A stretch of DNA of 64,000 nt from Paraburkholderia aromaticivorans (GTDB taxonomy: Bacteria; Pseudomonadota; Gammaproteobacteria; Burkholderiales; Burkholderiaceae): assembly GCF_002278075.1 (NCBI RefSeq), contig NZ_CP022989.1, positions 3,658,001 through 3,722,000 of the forward strand. The letters run 5' to 3'. The notes below the pieces were generated by a model. That model searched no databases, was not told where the DNA came from, and saw only the letters and a list, made by a program, of their open reading frames with translations. This document shows, in pieces, positions 26,274-35,406 of the stretch; the first letter of the stretch is position 1; every line of letters begins with the position of its first letter. The position numbers and the translations under genes are program-made.

Positions 26274-26691
26274 GGTTAGCAAGCGCGCGGGAATCAGTAA
26301 AGACGCTATTGTTACCTCAGATCCGCACGCACTGGAGCGCTACGTCCCGGACTTGCAGAACTGGCCTGCCTCATGGCGCTTCGAGGACGAGGACATCCCA
26401 TTCGGACAGGCGCTCGTGAAGGTCTTCACACCTTTCCTGCAACACCTGCTGACCCACGGCTATGCCCGCAAAACGTTGCACCGCCACCGCGATCACCTTT
26501 GGATGCTTGGTGGCCATCTCATCGAAGTCCGTCACGTCGATCCGGACTTAGCCGCCATGGATGCCCGCACACTGCTTCTCAATGAGATCCACGAGTTCGG
26601 TGGCCCGCTTTCGAGGCACCTCTCCGAGCACGAGCAGAACGCCTTTGACGCTACCTGCAAGAAACTCTATCGCTTCCTCTGTCCCTCATGA
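26272..26691 (+). CDS. Insertion-sequence passenger protein
   Basis: Protein of 139 residues inside the element, divergent from the transposase. Visible features: acidic FEDEDIPFGQALVKVFTPFLQHLLTHGYARKTLHRHRDHLWMLGGHLI, about 48 residues at 40-90 described here as a helical stretch resembling the core-binding (SAM-like) N-domain of tyrosine recombinases, but with no catalytic domain. It may help transposition or bind DNA. The ATG overlaps the transposase ATG head to head. Function unknown. Confidence 0.7.
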   Translation: MVSKRAGISKDAIVTSDPHALERYVPDLQNWPASWRFEDEDIPFGQALVKVFTPFLQHLLTHGYARKTLHRHRDHLWMLGGHLIEVRHVDPDLAAMDARTLLLNEIHEFGGPLSRHLSEHEQNAFDATCKKLYRFLCPS

Positions 26692-26701
26692 ATCGCATCA
26701 A

Positions 26702-26728
26702 ACCACCCACAGATTCCGCCGACGAGCC
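26702..26728. repeat. Right terminal inverted repeat of the ISL3 element
   Basis: Reading inward from 26728 it begins GGCTCGTCGG and matches the left end (25020-25046, GGTTCGTCAG) at about 19 of 27 positions, including a shared TGTGGGT core. Confidence 0.85.
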
Positions 26729-26736
26729 TTTTTAAT
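26729..26736. repeat. Target-site duplication, right copy
   Basis: TTTTTAAT directly after the right end of the element, identical to 25012-25019. Confidence 0.9.
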
Positions 26737-26885
26737 TAACGCCTTTTGGGCCTAGCAACGAGTGTATGTGGCGCATCGTTAGCTGTGCGTGCGCGTGCCC
26801 ACATTCGGCGCGCGACTGTACGCGAATAATCAGACATCCCCGTTCGCCTATTGCGAACCTGTGTGTTCCATTACATCGCCTTTCT

Positions 26886-28190
26886 ATGCGCCCGACGATC
26901 GACGCCCCACCTCTCGCTCCCCTCGCTCCCCTCGCCCCGCTCGCCCATTCGTTGCCGCTCGTTCAGCCCGCGCTGAGCGATCCTGCTGCCGCACCCGCAG
27001 CGCCGTCGTCGACGGCAGCCGGTGCATCGCCTGCGATACCGCGGGTGCTGTTCGTCGATCAGAGCGGCCAGCTCGGCGGCGCTGAATTCGCCCTGCTGCA
27101 ACTCGCCGGACATTGCGCCGCACGCAGCGAAGTCGTGTTGCTTGCCGATGGTCCCTTTCGCGCGCGCCTCGAAACGCTCGGCGTGCGCGTGCAGGTGATC
27201 AACGACGCGCGCGTGTCCAACGTCGAGCGGCAAGCGTCCGTGTTGAACTGTCTGCGCGTCGTGCCCGGCATCCTGCGTCAGGTGCGTGCGATCGCAGCGC
27301 GGGCACGTCAGTTCGACGTGCTGTTTCTCAACACACAGAAAGCGCTGGTGCTCGGCGCGCTCGGCAAGCCGCTGCATCGCAAGCCGGTGATCTGGTATCA
27401 GCACGACATTCTCACGCGCGAGCATTTCGGGCGCGTGCAATTGAGTGTCGTCAAATGGCTGGTGCGCTTCGCGGTCGATCACGTGGTGGTGAATTCGCAG
27501 GCGTCGGCGCGCTCGCTCGCGGCGCTGACGGGTATGGCGGCGGGCTCGGCGCCGGTCGTCTACAACGGCATCGACGCCGCCGCGTTCAGCCGTGTGAACG
27601 GCGGCGACATGGCCGCGTTGCGGCGACGCCTCGGCTTGCCGGAACAGGCATGGCTCGCGGGTCTGTTCGGCCGCCTCGCGCCGTGGAAGGGCCAGCATAT
27701 CGCGCTCGATGCACTCGCGCGCTTGCCTGATGCGCAGCTGGTGCTGGTGGGCGCCCCGCTATTCGGCGAAGACGCGTACGCGCAGCGCCTGCGCGAGCAG
27801 GCGGCGGCGCTCGGCGTGACGAATCGCGTGCACTTTGCGGGCTTTCAGGACGACGTGCCGGCATGGATGAAAGCGATGGACGTCATCCTGCACACGTCGA
27901 CGGAGCCGGAGCCGTTCGGGCGGGTGGTGGTCGAAGGAATGGCCGCGGCGCGTCCGGTGATCGCCTCGGCGGCCGGTGGCGTGACCGAGATCGTGCGGCA
28001 CGGGCGCAACGGCTGGCTGGTGAAACCGGGGGACGTCACGGCGCTGGCTGATGCGATCGGCACGTTGCGTGCCGATCCGGCTTTGGCGCAGCGCCTTGCG
28101 GAGCAGGCGCTGGCCGACGCCCGCACAGAATTTTCGGTGGAGCAGTATTTGCAGCGGATGACCCAGGAGATCCGGCGGGCCGCGCGCTAA
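26886..28190 (+). CDS. Glycosyltransferase, GT4 family
   Basis: Protein of about 434 residues. The first 50 residues are a low-complexity Ala/Pro/Leu stretch (APLAPLAPLA), unusual for the family. The GT-B core follows: VLFVDQSGQLGGAEFALLQLA with the glycine loop, VIWYQHDILTREHF, VVNSQASARSLAAL, YNGID, FGRLAPWKGQHIALDAL and the signature STEPEPFGRVVVEGMAAARPVIASAAGG. The frame is open further upstream to 26766, but ATG at 26886 is the last start before the core. It is divergent from the GT4 gene at 25000, with the insertion sequence between them. Confidence 0.86.
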   Translation: MRPTIDAPPLAPLAPLAPLAHSLPLVQPALSDPAAAPAAPSSTAAGASPAIPRVLFVDQSGQLGGAEFALLQLAGHCAARSEVVLLADGPFRARLETLGVRVQVINDARVSNVERQASVLNCLRVVPGILRQVRAIAARARQFDVLFLNTQKALVLGALGKPLHRKPVIWYQHDILTREHFGRVQLSVVKWLVRFAVDHVVVNSQASARSLAALTGMAAGSAPVVYNGIDAAAFSRVNGGDMAALRRRLGLPEQAWLAGLFGRLAPWKGQHIALDALARLPDAQLVLVGAPLFGEDAYAQRLREQAAALGVTNRVHFAGFQDDVPAWMKAMDVILHTSTEPEPFGRVVVEGMAAARPVIASAAGGVTEIVRHGRNGWLVKPGDVTALADAIGTLRADPALAQRLAEQALADARTEFSVEQYLQRMTQEIRRAAR

Positions 28191-28269
28191 CGCATGACGA
28201 TGCGAGCGAGGCGCCCGAGGCCACACGAGCCGGTTGACCGAGGCTCGCGCGCCGCTCCTGCAGCATTGC

Positions 28270-28965
28270 TCAACCCTTGCCGTACTCGATCGTCTCGACG
28301 CCGGTATCCGTGCCGAGCATGCACAGATCCGCGCCGCGGGTGGCGAACAGGCCCACCGTCACCACACCCGGCCAGGCGTTGATATGCGTTTCCAGCGTGC
28401 GCGGGTCGCTGATGCGCAAACCCTTGACGTCGAGGATTTCATTGCCGTTGTCGGTAATGAACGGCACGCCTTCTTTCGTGACGCGCACCACCGGCACACC
28501 GCCGAGCGCCGTGACGCGGCGGCCGATCGCGGTGCGCGCCATCGGCACCACTTCGATCGGCAGCGGGAAATTGCCGAGCGTCTCGACGAGCTTGCTGGCG
28601 TCCGCGATGCACACGAACACGTCCGACACCGACGCGACGATCTTCTCGCGCGTCAGCGCGCCGCCGCCGCCCTTGATCATCGCGCCGCTGTGGTCGATCT
28701 CGTCGGCGCCGTCCACGTACACCGGCAGCGAATCGATTTCGTTGAGGTCGAGCACCTTGAAGCCGTGCGACTGCAGCCGCGCGGTGGTGGCGAGCGAACT
28801 CGACACCGCGCCGCGGTAGCGCGTCTTGTCGGCCGCCAGCGCGTCGATGAAACAGTTCGCGGTGGAGCCGGTGCCGACGCCGATCACCGAGCCTTCGGGC
28901 ACGTTGGCGTTCACGTAATCGGCGGCGGCCTGGCCGACCAGTTGCTTGAGTTCGTCTTGAGTCAT
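28270..28965 (-). CDS. rpiA: Ribose-5-phosphate isomerase A
   Basis: Protein of 231 residues, standard length. Interconverts ribose 5-phosphate and ribulose 5-phosphate in the pentose phosphate pathway. Signature segments: [15 protein letters not shown] near residue 29 (phosphate binding), YVDGADEID with catalytic Asp residues, and [19 protein letters not shown] at 28965. It converges on the GT4 gene across a 79-bp gap. Confidence 0.97.
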   Translation of the reverse strand: MTQDELKQLVGQAAADYVNANVPEGSVIGVGTGSTANCFIDALAADKTRYRGAVSSSLATTARLQSHGFKVLDLNEIDSLPVYVDGADEIDHSGAMIKGGGGALTREKIVASVSDVFVCIADASKLVETLGNFPLPIEVVPMARTAIGRRVTALGGVPVVRVTKEGVPFITDNGNEILDVKGLRISDPRTLETHINAWPGVVTVGLFATRGADLCMLGTDTGVETIEYGKG

Positions 28966-29030
28966 GGGAAAGGCAGGCGAGCAGTAAAAAACGCTAGTTT
29001 ACCGGAGTGGCGCGCGAGCGCCGCTCCGGT

Positions 29031-29774
29031 CTACTTCTTCACCGAGCGCTGGCGCACCGCTTCGAACAGGCAAACCCCGCTCGCCACCGACACATTCAGG
29101 CTTTCGACCGTGCCCGCCATCGGAATCTGCATGACCACATCGCAAGTGTCGCGGGTGAGGCGGCGCATGCCCTCGCCTTCGGCGCCCATCACGAGCGCCA
29201 CCGGACCGTCCAGTTCCGTGTCGTAGAGGCTCTTGGTGGCCTCGCCGGCCGTACCGACGACCCACACCCCGGCATCCTTCAACTCACGCAGCGCGCGCGC
29301 CAGATTCGTCACGGTGATGTACGGCACGGTGTCGGCCGCGCCGCTCGCCACCTTCGCGGCCGTCGCGTTCAAGCCCACCGCGCGATCACGCGGTGCGATC
29401 ACCGCGTGCGCGCCCGCGGCATCCGCAACCCGCAGACAGGCGCCGAGGTTGTGCGGATCGGTCACGCCGTCGAGCACGAGAATCAGCGGCGAACCGTTGA
29501 TGCCGTCGAGCAGCTCGGCCAGGTTCTGCGCGAGTGGCATGTCGCCCGCGCGCGCGACCACGCCCTGATGGCGCTCCGTGTGCGCGAGACCCCACAGCCG
29601 CGTTTCGTCGGCGGCGATCAGGCGCACGCCGGCTTCTTTCGCCGCGTGCAGGAATTCGGTCATGCGACGGTCTTTGCGCGTCGCGTCGTAATAGACATCT
29701 TCGACCGTCGACGCGTCGTGCCGGATACGTGCCGTCACTGCGTGGAAACCGTATAAAACCTTGAGACGTGCCAT
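29031..29774 (-). CDS. rlmB: 23S rRNA (guanosine-2251-2'-O)-methyltransferase
   Basis: SpoU-family enzyme of 247 residues that methylates G2251 in the ribosomal P-loop using SAM. N-terminal substrate-binding domain ([14 protein letters not shown]) and the three SPOUT motifs: [32 protein letters not shown] and [22 protein letters not shown]. It follows rnr on the minus strand, a common gene pair in proteobacteria, and probably shares its transcript. Confidence 0.96.
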   Translation of the reverse strand: MARLKVLYGFHAVTARIRHDASTVEDVYYDATRKDRRMTEFLHAAKEAGVRLIAADETRLWGLAHTERHQGVVARAGDMPLAQNLAELLDGINGSPLILVLDGVTDPHNLGACLRVADAAGAHAVIAPRDRAVGLNATAAKVASGAADTVPYITVTNLARALRELKDAGVWVVGTAGEATKSLYDTELDGPVALVMGAEGEGMRRLTRDTCDVVMQIPMAGTVESLNVSVASGVCLFEAVRQRSVKK

Positions 29775-29854
29775 GACTGATACAACCTTTGATTGAGCGC
29801 GCGTGCAACGCGCGCTGCTGTGATGAAGATGAACCTGTGCGAACCTGCTTGCTG

Positions 29855-29887
29855 CGCGTATCTGCCGCGTATTTGCCGCGTATCTGC
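29855..29887. repeat. Three 11-bp tandem units
   Basis: CGCGTATYTGC repeated three times in the gap between rnr and rlmB. A minor low-complexity feature without visible coding role. Confidence 0.7.
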
Positions 29888-29994
29888 CGCGCCTGCTTGC
29901 CGCGTTCGAATCGTGCCGGTGATGAAATGCAGACCGCGCGCAACCGGCACGTTGCGACGTGCCCGATGCGCGCGGTTCAAACAGTCAGGCGGCT

Positions 29995-32496
29995 TCAGCG
30001 CTTCTTGCGCGCCTGCGGCTTCGACGCCGGCTTGGTCGCCGCGCCGTGCTTCTTCGCCGCGCCGCGCGCCGCGCGTGCTTCCTTCACCGCCGCGGTTTGC
30101 GCGGGCGCGGCCTTCTTGCGGCGCCCGCCCGGCGCTGCCGCGCCGCCTTCCGCCGGCGGCAGCGAACGCACGCGGGCACCGCCGTTTTCACCGGACGATT
30201 TGTCGGCCGCCGGCCCACGCACCAACGGTGGCTTGATCGGCGTGTCGCGCACGAGCCGGAAGTCGATCTTGCGTGCGTCGAGATCGACGCGGCTCACCTG
30301 CACGCGCACGCGATCCGACAGACGATAACGGATCCCGGTGCGCTCGCCGCGCAACTCGTTCTTGATCTCGTCGTACTGGAAGTAGTCCGAGCCGAGTTCC
30401 GTGACGTGCACGAGGCCTTCGATGAACAGCGAGTCGAGCTGCACGAAAATACCGAACGACGTGACGCCGTTCACCATGCCGCCATACTCTTCGCCGAGCT
30501 TGTCGCGCATGAAGTAGCACTTCAACCAGGCTTCGACGTCGCGCGAGGCTTCGTCGGCGCGGCGTTCGTTGGCCGAGCAATGCAGACCGAGCTCTTCCCA
30601 GATCGCCACGTTGTTGCCGCGAACGCGGCCGCGTTTTTCGTCGTCGGCCTGCTGCATGGCGCGCGCGCGCGGCGAGAGCGCCGTATTCAGCTCGACGCCT
30701 TGCGGCGGCTCCGGCTGATACTTGCGGCCCTGCAGGATCGCGTAGATCGCGCGGTGCGTGAGCAGATCGGGATAACGGCGAATCGGGCTCGTGAAGTGCG
30801 CATACGCCTCATACGCGAGACCGAAGTGGCCGATATTCTCCGGGCTGTAGACGGCCTGCTGCATGGAGCGCAGCAGCATGGTCTGCAGCATCTGCGCGTC
30901 GGGCCGCTCGCGGATTTGCGCCATCAGCGCGGCGTAATCGCTCGCGTGCGGCGTGTCGCCACCGTTGAGCGTGAGGCCCATGCCGCGCAGGAAGGTGCGC
31001 AGATTCTCCAGCTTTTCCGCGGTCGGTCCGGCATGCACGCGGAACAGTCCCGGATGTTTGTTGCGCTTGAGGAAGTCGGCCGCGCAGACGTTCGCGGCCA
31101 GCATGCATTCCTCGATCAGCTTGTGCGCGTCGTTCCGCGTGCGCGGAATGATCTGTTCGATCTTGCCCTGCGCGTTGCAGACGATGTACGTCTCGGTCGT
31201 ATCGAAGTCGATCGCGCCGCGTTTCTGGCGCGCCGCGAACAGCGACTTGTACACGCCGTACAGATTCTGCAGTTGCGGCAGCAAGGCGGCGCGGCGCGCG
31301 GCCTCCGGACCCTTGGTGTTCTTCAACACCGCGGCGACTTCCGTATAGGTGAGCCGCGCGGCCGAATGCATCACGCCGGGATAGAACTGATACGCCTTCA
31401 CTTCGCCGCGCGCGGTGACGATCATGTCGCACACCAGCACGCAACGGTCGACGTTCGGATTCAGCGAGCACAGACCGTTCGACAGTTTCTCCGGCAGCAT
31501 GGGAATCACGCGGCGCGGGAAATACACCGAGGTGCTGCGTTCGATCGCGTCGGCGTCGAGCCCGCTCTTCGGATGCACGTAGTGCGAGACGTCCGCGATC
31601 GCGACGATCAGGCGGAAGCCCTCGCCACGGCCGACCTGAACCGGCTCGCAGTACACGGCGTCGTCGAAGTCGCGGGCGTCTTCACCGTCGATCGTGACGA
31701 GCGGCACGTCGCGCAGATCGATGCGATGACGCGCGTCGACCGGGCGCACTTCGTCGGGCAGCCGCGAGGCTTCGTCGAGCGCGGCCGGGCTGAACTCGTG
31801 CGGCACGCCGTATTTGCGCACCGCGATTTCGATTTCCATGCCGGGGTCGTCGATATCGCCGAGCACTTCCACCACGCGGCCGAGCGGCTGCGAGTGACGG
31901 CTCGGGAAATCGGTCAGCTCGACCACCACCACCTGGCCGACCTTGGCCTTCTTGGTGTTCTGCGTGATCAGAATGTCGTGGCCGATGCGCTTGTCTTCGG
32001 GCGCGACGATCAACGCGCCGTTCTCGTTGAGCAGGCGGCCGATCACGCGCTTGTTGGCGCGATCCGTGACCTCGACGATATGCCCTTCCGGCCGGCCGCG
32101 CCGGTCATAGCCGACGATGCGCGCGAGCACGCGGTCGTTGTGCATGACCTTCTGCATTTCGCCGGTGGGCAGGAACAGATCGTCCTGGCCGTCGTCGCGA
32201 ATTAGAAAACCGTAGCCGTCGCGATGACCTTGCACGCGGCCCGCAACGAAGTTCGACGGATGGGTCAGCTGATAGAGATTGCGCTGATCGAGCCGGATCT
32301 GGCCGTCGCGCTCCATCGCGCCTAAGCGCTTGAAAAATCCTTCGCGCTCCTGGCGCTTGATCGACAAGGCTTCGGCGATGTCGTTCGCGGCAAGCGGCGC
32401 TTCACTCGTGCGCAGGACGCCGAGGATTTCTTCGCGGCTTGGAATCGGATACGGAAATTTGCTCAAGGGCTTGTCGATGATTTTTTCTCGTTGCAT
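29995..32496 (-). CDS. rnr: Ribonuclease R
   Basis: Exoribonuclease of 833 residues of the RNase II/R family, degrading structured RNA 3' to 5'. N-terminal HTH (EILGVLRTSEAPLAANDIAEAL), cold-shock domains, the RNB catalytic centre DGEDARDFDDAVY with its Asp cluster (about residue 270), SPIRRYPDLLTHRAI, and an S1 domain (VNGVTSFGIFVQLDSLFIEGLVH). The last 70-80 residues are Ala/Lys/Arg-rich and probably disordered, as in other RNase R proteins. ATG at 32496. Confidence 0.97.
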   Translation of the reverse strand: MQREKIIDKPLSKFPYPIPSREEILGVLRTSEAPLAANDIAEALSIKRQEREGFFKRLGAMERDGQIRLDQRNLYQLTHPSNFVAGRVQGHRDGYGFLIRDDGQDDLFLPTGEMQKVMHNDRVLARIVGYDRRGRPEGHIVEVTDRANKRVIGRLLNENGALIVAPEDKRIGHDILITQNTKKAKVGQVVVVELTDFPSRHSQPLGRVVEVLGDIDDPGMEIEIAVRKYGVPHEFSPAALDEASRLPDEVRPVDARHRIDLRDVPLVTIDGEDARDFDDAVYCEPVQVGRGEGFRLIVAIADVSHYVHPKSGLDADAIERSTSVYFPRRVIPMLPEKLSNGLCSLNPNVDRCVLVCDMIVTARGEVKAYQFYPGVMHSAARLTYTEVAAVLKNTKGPEAARRAALLPQLQNLYGVYKSLFAARQKRGAIDFDTTETYIVCNAQGKIEQIIPRTRNDAHKLIEECMLAANVCAADFLKRNKHPGLFRVHAGPTAEKLENLRTFLRGMGLTLNGGDTPHASDYAALMAQIRERPDAQMLQTMLLRSMQQAVYSPENIGHFGLAYEAYAHFTSPIRRYPDLLTHRAIYAILQGRKYQPEPPQGVELNTALSPRARAMQQADDEKRGRVRGNNVAIWEELGLHCSANERRADEASRDVEAWLKCYFMRDKLGEEYGGMVNGVTSFGIFVQLDSLFIEGLVHVTELGSDYFQYDEIKNELRGERTGIRYRLSDRVRVQVSRVDLDARKIDFRLVRDTPIKPPLVRGPAADKSSGENGGARVRSLPPAEGGAAAPGGRRKKAAPAQTAAVKEARAARGAAKKHGAATKPASKPQARKKR

Positions 32497-32784
32497 GGAC
32501 GTCGGTCGGCGATGTGGCTCGGCTTGGGAAGCGATTACGGTGCGCCTCGGTTGCGCTTCTCAGTCGCGCTTGAATTGCACCTGCAAATGCACAGAAAAGA
32601 CTGCTCGGGTCCGGCTCGTTCAAGGCTGAGTCCGACGGGCGTGTGCACCGTGCCAACGAACTACTGCGAGGCATTCTAACACCCGTATTGCGCGCCAAGC
32701 GGCCCCAACAATGGTCGTTGGGCAGTTGCCGTGAAGCGCATGCAGGCACGTCGCCGCGATGTTTAAGCAAGTTTTGAGAAACGC
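32497..32784. other. Intergenic region between rnr and the tRNA promoter
   Basis: 288 bp upstream of the divergent rnr and tRNA genes. It should hold the rnr promoter on the minus strand. No gene or clear motif is seen. Confidence 0.5.
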
Positions 32785-32812
32785 TTGACAGCCCCCAATC
32801 TGTCGCTATAAT
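32785..32812 (+). promoter_or_regulatory. Consensus sigma-70 promoter of the first tRNA-Leu
   Basis: TTGACA at 32785-32790 and TATAAT at 32807-32812 with a 16-bp spacer; both hexamers are perfect. The expected transcription start is about 18 bp before the tRNA. Confidence 0.93.
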
Positions 32813-32836
32813 GGCGTTCTTTGCTGTTCATCACCT

Positions 32837-32923
32837 GCCCAGGTGGCGAAATTGGTAGACGCACTAGGTTCAGGTCCTAGCGGTGGCAACACTGTGGAGG
32901 TTCGAGTCCTCTCTTGGGCACCA
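32837..32923 (+). tRNA. tRNA-Leu (anticodon CAG), copy 1
   Basis: 87 nt including encoded CCA. Acceptor GCCCAGG pairs with CTTGGGC with one G-U pair. The anticodon stem CTAGG/CCTAG encloses TTCAGGT with CAG at 32871-32873. A long variable arm (type II tRNA) and the T-loop GGTTCGAGTCC are present. It reads CUG, a dominant leucine codon in GC-rich genomes. Confidence 0.97.
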
Positions 32924-32931
32924 GATTCAAA

Positions 32932-32963
32932 AGTAAAGCCGCTTCCGAGCGGCTTTACTTTTT
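32932..32963 (+). terminator. Rho-independent terminator after tRNA-Leu copy 1
   Basis: Stem AGTAAAGCCGC / GCGGCTTTACT, 6-nt loop, then a T-run. Confidence 0.93.
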
Positions 32964-33125
32964 GTGTGAGACCAGGCGATCTGCTTCTGGATTTGCCGGA
33001 GCGGATGGCGTGGTTATCAGAGACGTAAAGCAGTTGGCAGGACGGTGGTTGAGCAATGAAGTATCACTTCGCTGCGCGGCCTATCCGGGCGGTTGAATGA
33101 AGCGAAGTTAGTTTGCATGTAGGGA

Positions 33126-33153
33126 TTGACACGCTGCATCATCACGCTAAAAT
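33126..33153 (+). promoter_or_regulatory. Sigma-70 promoter of the second tRNA-Leu
   Basis: TTGACA at 33126-33131 and TAAAAT at 33148-33153, 16-bp spacer, 21 bp before the tRNA. It has the same geometry as the first copy's promoter. Confidence 0.9.
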
Positions 33154-33174
33154 AGCGGTCTAGCTTGAAGACGT

Positions 33175-33261
33175 GCCCAGGTGGCGGAATTGGTAGACGC
33201 ACTAGGTTCAGGTCCTAGCGGTGGCAACACCGTGGAGGTTCGAGTCCTCTCCTGGGCACCA
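33175..33261 (+). tRNA. tRNA-Leu (anticodon CAG), copy 2
   Basis: 87 nt with encoded CCA, differing from copy 1 at only three positions: one near the D arm, one in the variable arm, and one in the 3' acceptor strand, where copy 2 has a G-C pair in place of copy 1's G-U. Each copy has its own promoter and terminator, indicating a duplicated transcription unit. Confidence 0.97.
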
Positions 33262-33284
33262 CCCCTCTCCAAGTGAAACGAAAC

Positions 33285-33319
33285 ACCCCGTTAAGCCTTT
33301 GTGCTTCGCGGGGTTTTTT
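33285..33319 (+). terminator. Rho-independent terminator after tRNA-Leu copy 2
   Basis: Stem ACCCCG / CGGGGT, extended internally by AAGC/GCTT, followed by TTTTTT. Confidence 0.88.
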
Positions 33320-33451
33320 GTTTCTGGCTTGCTTCGGGTCGCGTGTTCGAAGCGACGCCCTTTCCTGGCTGCTACCGGATATCGCTTTCGGCGGCATGCA
33401 TGCATGCATGACATGACATCCGCCATTGCGCCGCCAGAAGCCGGACAAGCC

Positions 33452-34783
33452 TCATCGCGCTTTGCTCGCGCCACTCCAGCTCAAACCAGCGCTCGAGTGC
33501 ATTGCCGGTACCCACTTCACGCAAGCGCGGAAACCCAGTAGCGCGCCGCCCACCGCGAACAGAACAGGCACCAGAAAATCCTGGCTCACGCGGGTGAATT
33601 CAAACATCAGCACCACGGCCGTCATCGGCATCTGCATCGAGGCGGCGAGGAACGCCGTTGCGCCGACCACCGCGAATGCACCCAGCGACGCCCCCGGCCA
33701 CACCACGCTCCATACTCCGCCAAGCACGATCGCCAGCAACGCGCCGTTCGCGAGCCCCGGCGTGAGCAGACCGCCCTCGGCGCCTGCCCGCAGACTGCTT
33801 GCGGTAATCACCACCTTGAGCACCAGCAGCATCGCGGCAAGACCAATGGTGAGTCCACCATCGAATGCCAGTCCCGCGGGTCCCTTGCCATTGCCGAGCA
33901 ACTGCGGGAAGTGCATGGCCAGCACGCCGATCACCGCGAAGTTCAGCAGCGACAACACCGGTAGCCGCCAGTTCTTCGGCGCCGCCGCTCGCGAGCGCTT
34001 CATCAGTTCCGCGAAGCTCCACGCCGCCACACCGAAAATCGGACCGCAGACCACGGACCAGACCACGAGCGATGCACTCAGCGTGAGCGAAGGCACAAGG
34101 TACTGATGTTCGTTGCCGAGTCCCACCTGAGCGACCAGCGCGGCCAACGACGAAGTCACGATTGCCGGCACCAACGCAGGCCAGCCGAAGGTGCCCAGCA
34201 GGACTTCGAGCACGAACACCGCGCCGCCGAGCGGCACGTTATAGACAGCGGCCAGACCGGCGCCGGCGCCGCACGCCACCATGATCCGGCTTTGCGCGAC
34301 CGACAGCCCCGCACGGCGCGACAGCCAGCCGGCGAGCGCCGAGCCGATCTCGCGCGGCGCGACTTCACGGCCGAGCGGCGAGCCGAGCGCAACGGTGACG
34401 ATCTGGAGCACCGCATGGACGGTCGTGCTGGCTAAAGGCATCTGCGGATCGTCGGACTTGACGGCCTCGCGAATGCTCACGAGCGGCCGGCCGAACCGAT
34501 ACAACGCCCACCAGCCGAGCCCGGCCACCAGCCCGCAAACCATCAGTACGAACAGGCGGCGTTCGGGCGCGGCGCCGCTCACGCCTTGCAGAAAACTCTC
34601 GGCGCTGATCACGTGCATCACGCTGTAGCCGTATGCAAGATGCTGGATGCCGTGCAACAGCAGCGCGAGCAACATGCCGCCAAGGCCCGCGCCGATGCCC
34701 GTAAGGAGCGTGACGGCAGCAACGACGGCAAATGGGCTGCGCTCGCGGCGCACAGGCTCAGAAGTGATCGATGTAAATGACAT
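33452..34783 (-). CDS. ClC-family chloride channel/antiporter
   Basis: Membrane protein of about 443 residues with the ClC fold. Seen motifs: LGREVAPREIG (equivalent of GREGP, containing the gating glutamate), YNVPLGGAVFVLE (equivalent of FNAPLAGALFALE), GAEGGLLTPGLANGA (equivalent of GGIFAPSLALGA) and MQMPMTAVVLMFEFT. The GSGIP motif near the N-terminus is degenerate. It would move chloride or another anion across the inner membrane. ATG at 34783 is used; a start at 34822 would add 13 residues and cannot be excluded. Confidence 0.9.
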   Translation of the reverse strand: MSFTSITSEPVRRERSPFAVVAAVTLLTGIGAGLGGMLLALLLHGIQHLAYGYSVMHVISAESFLQGVSGAAPERRLFVLMVCGLVAGLGWWALYRFGRPLVSIREAVKSDDPQMPLASTTVHAVLQIVTVALGSPLGREVAPREIGSALAGWLSRRAGLSVAQSRIMVACGAGAGLAAVYNVPLGGAVFVLEVLLGTFGWPALVPAIVTSSLAALVAQVGLGNEHQYLVPSLTLSASLVVWSVVCGPIFGVAAWSFAELMKRSRAAAPKNWRLPVLSLLNFAVIGVLAMHFPQLLGNGKGPAGLAFDGGLTIGLAAMLLVLKVVITASSLRAGAEGGLLTPGLANGALLAIVLGGVWSVVWPGASLGAFAVVGATAFLAASMQMPMTAVVLMFEFTRVSQDFLVPVLFAVGGALLGFRACVKWVPAMHSSAGLSWSGASKAR

Positions 34784-35031
34784 GGCGCGTTGACTACAGC
34801 GAGATAAGTAGGATGCAACCATCTTATTCCGCGGCGCAACATGAATCCAATTGATTTTTCACCTCGACTGATTCACTGAACGCATATATTGCGAATTGTC
34901 GGTCTACGTCGCAAGCCTCGCGGGAGTCCAAACACAGGTACCGTCTTCCGGAATCGGCAGGATCCAGCCGAGAAAGCTCGCCGGCGCCGACGGCTCGCGC
35001 CGACCGAACGGCGCGGCGCCGTCACGCCTGC

Positions 35032-35406
35032 CTAGCGAACCGACACAAAGAACATCGACACCACACAAGCAACGCCGACGAACCACACCAGCGACCGCAG
35101 TGACGCCAGGTTCGCCACATACAGCACCCCGTGCAACACCCGTGTCACGACGAAAGTGATCGCCAGCCAGTTGATCCACGTGCTCGATCCGCCCGCCTGT
35201 CCGGCGACGACGATCGCGGCGGTAAACATCGCCAGCGCTTCCCACGCGTTCTGATGCGCCGCATGAGCACGCGCGCGCCAGCCTTCGAGACCGGCAAGAT
35301 ACGCGCGCGGCGCGCGATTGTCGTAGCGCTTGCTGACCTTCGCAAGCATGGTCCACGGAAACGGCAACAGCGCCACGATGAGCAGGCATAAATGCGGAAT
35401 CGTCAT
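35032..35406 (-). CDS. MAPEG family membrane protein
   Basis: Protein of 124 residues with four hydrophobic helices, the size and layout of bacterial MAPEG proteins. Family-like segment: RAHAAHQNAWEALAMFTAAIVVAG, with the conserved Asn and Glu, and ITFVVTRVLHGVLYVANLASLR. MAPEG members include glutathione-dependent enzymes, but many bacterial ones have no known activity. No operon partner is visible. Confidence 0.85.
   Translation of the reverse strand: MTIPHLCLLIVALLPFPWTMLAKVSKRYDNRAPRAYLAGLEGWRARAHAAHQNAWEALAMFTAAIVVAGQAGGSSTWINWLAITFVVTRVLHGVLYVANLASLRSLVWFVGVACVVSMFFVSVR

Larger units (their letters stand above)
25020..26728 (-). mobile_element. Complete ISL3-family insertion sequence (1709 bp)
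   Basis: Bounded by imperfect terminal inverted repeats of about 27 bp (25020-25046 and 26702-26728, about 19 matches, both beginning GG-TCGTC inward) and flanked by an 8-bp duplication TTTTTAAT. It encodes the transposase on the minus strand and a divergent passenger ORF. Intact ends, transposase and duplications indicate a recent insertion. It lies in the divergent promoter region of two glycosyltransferase genes. Confidence 0.92.
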
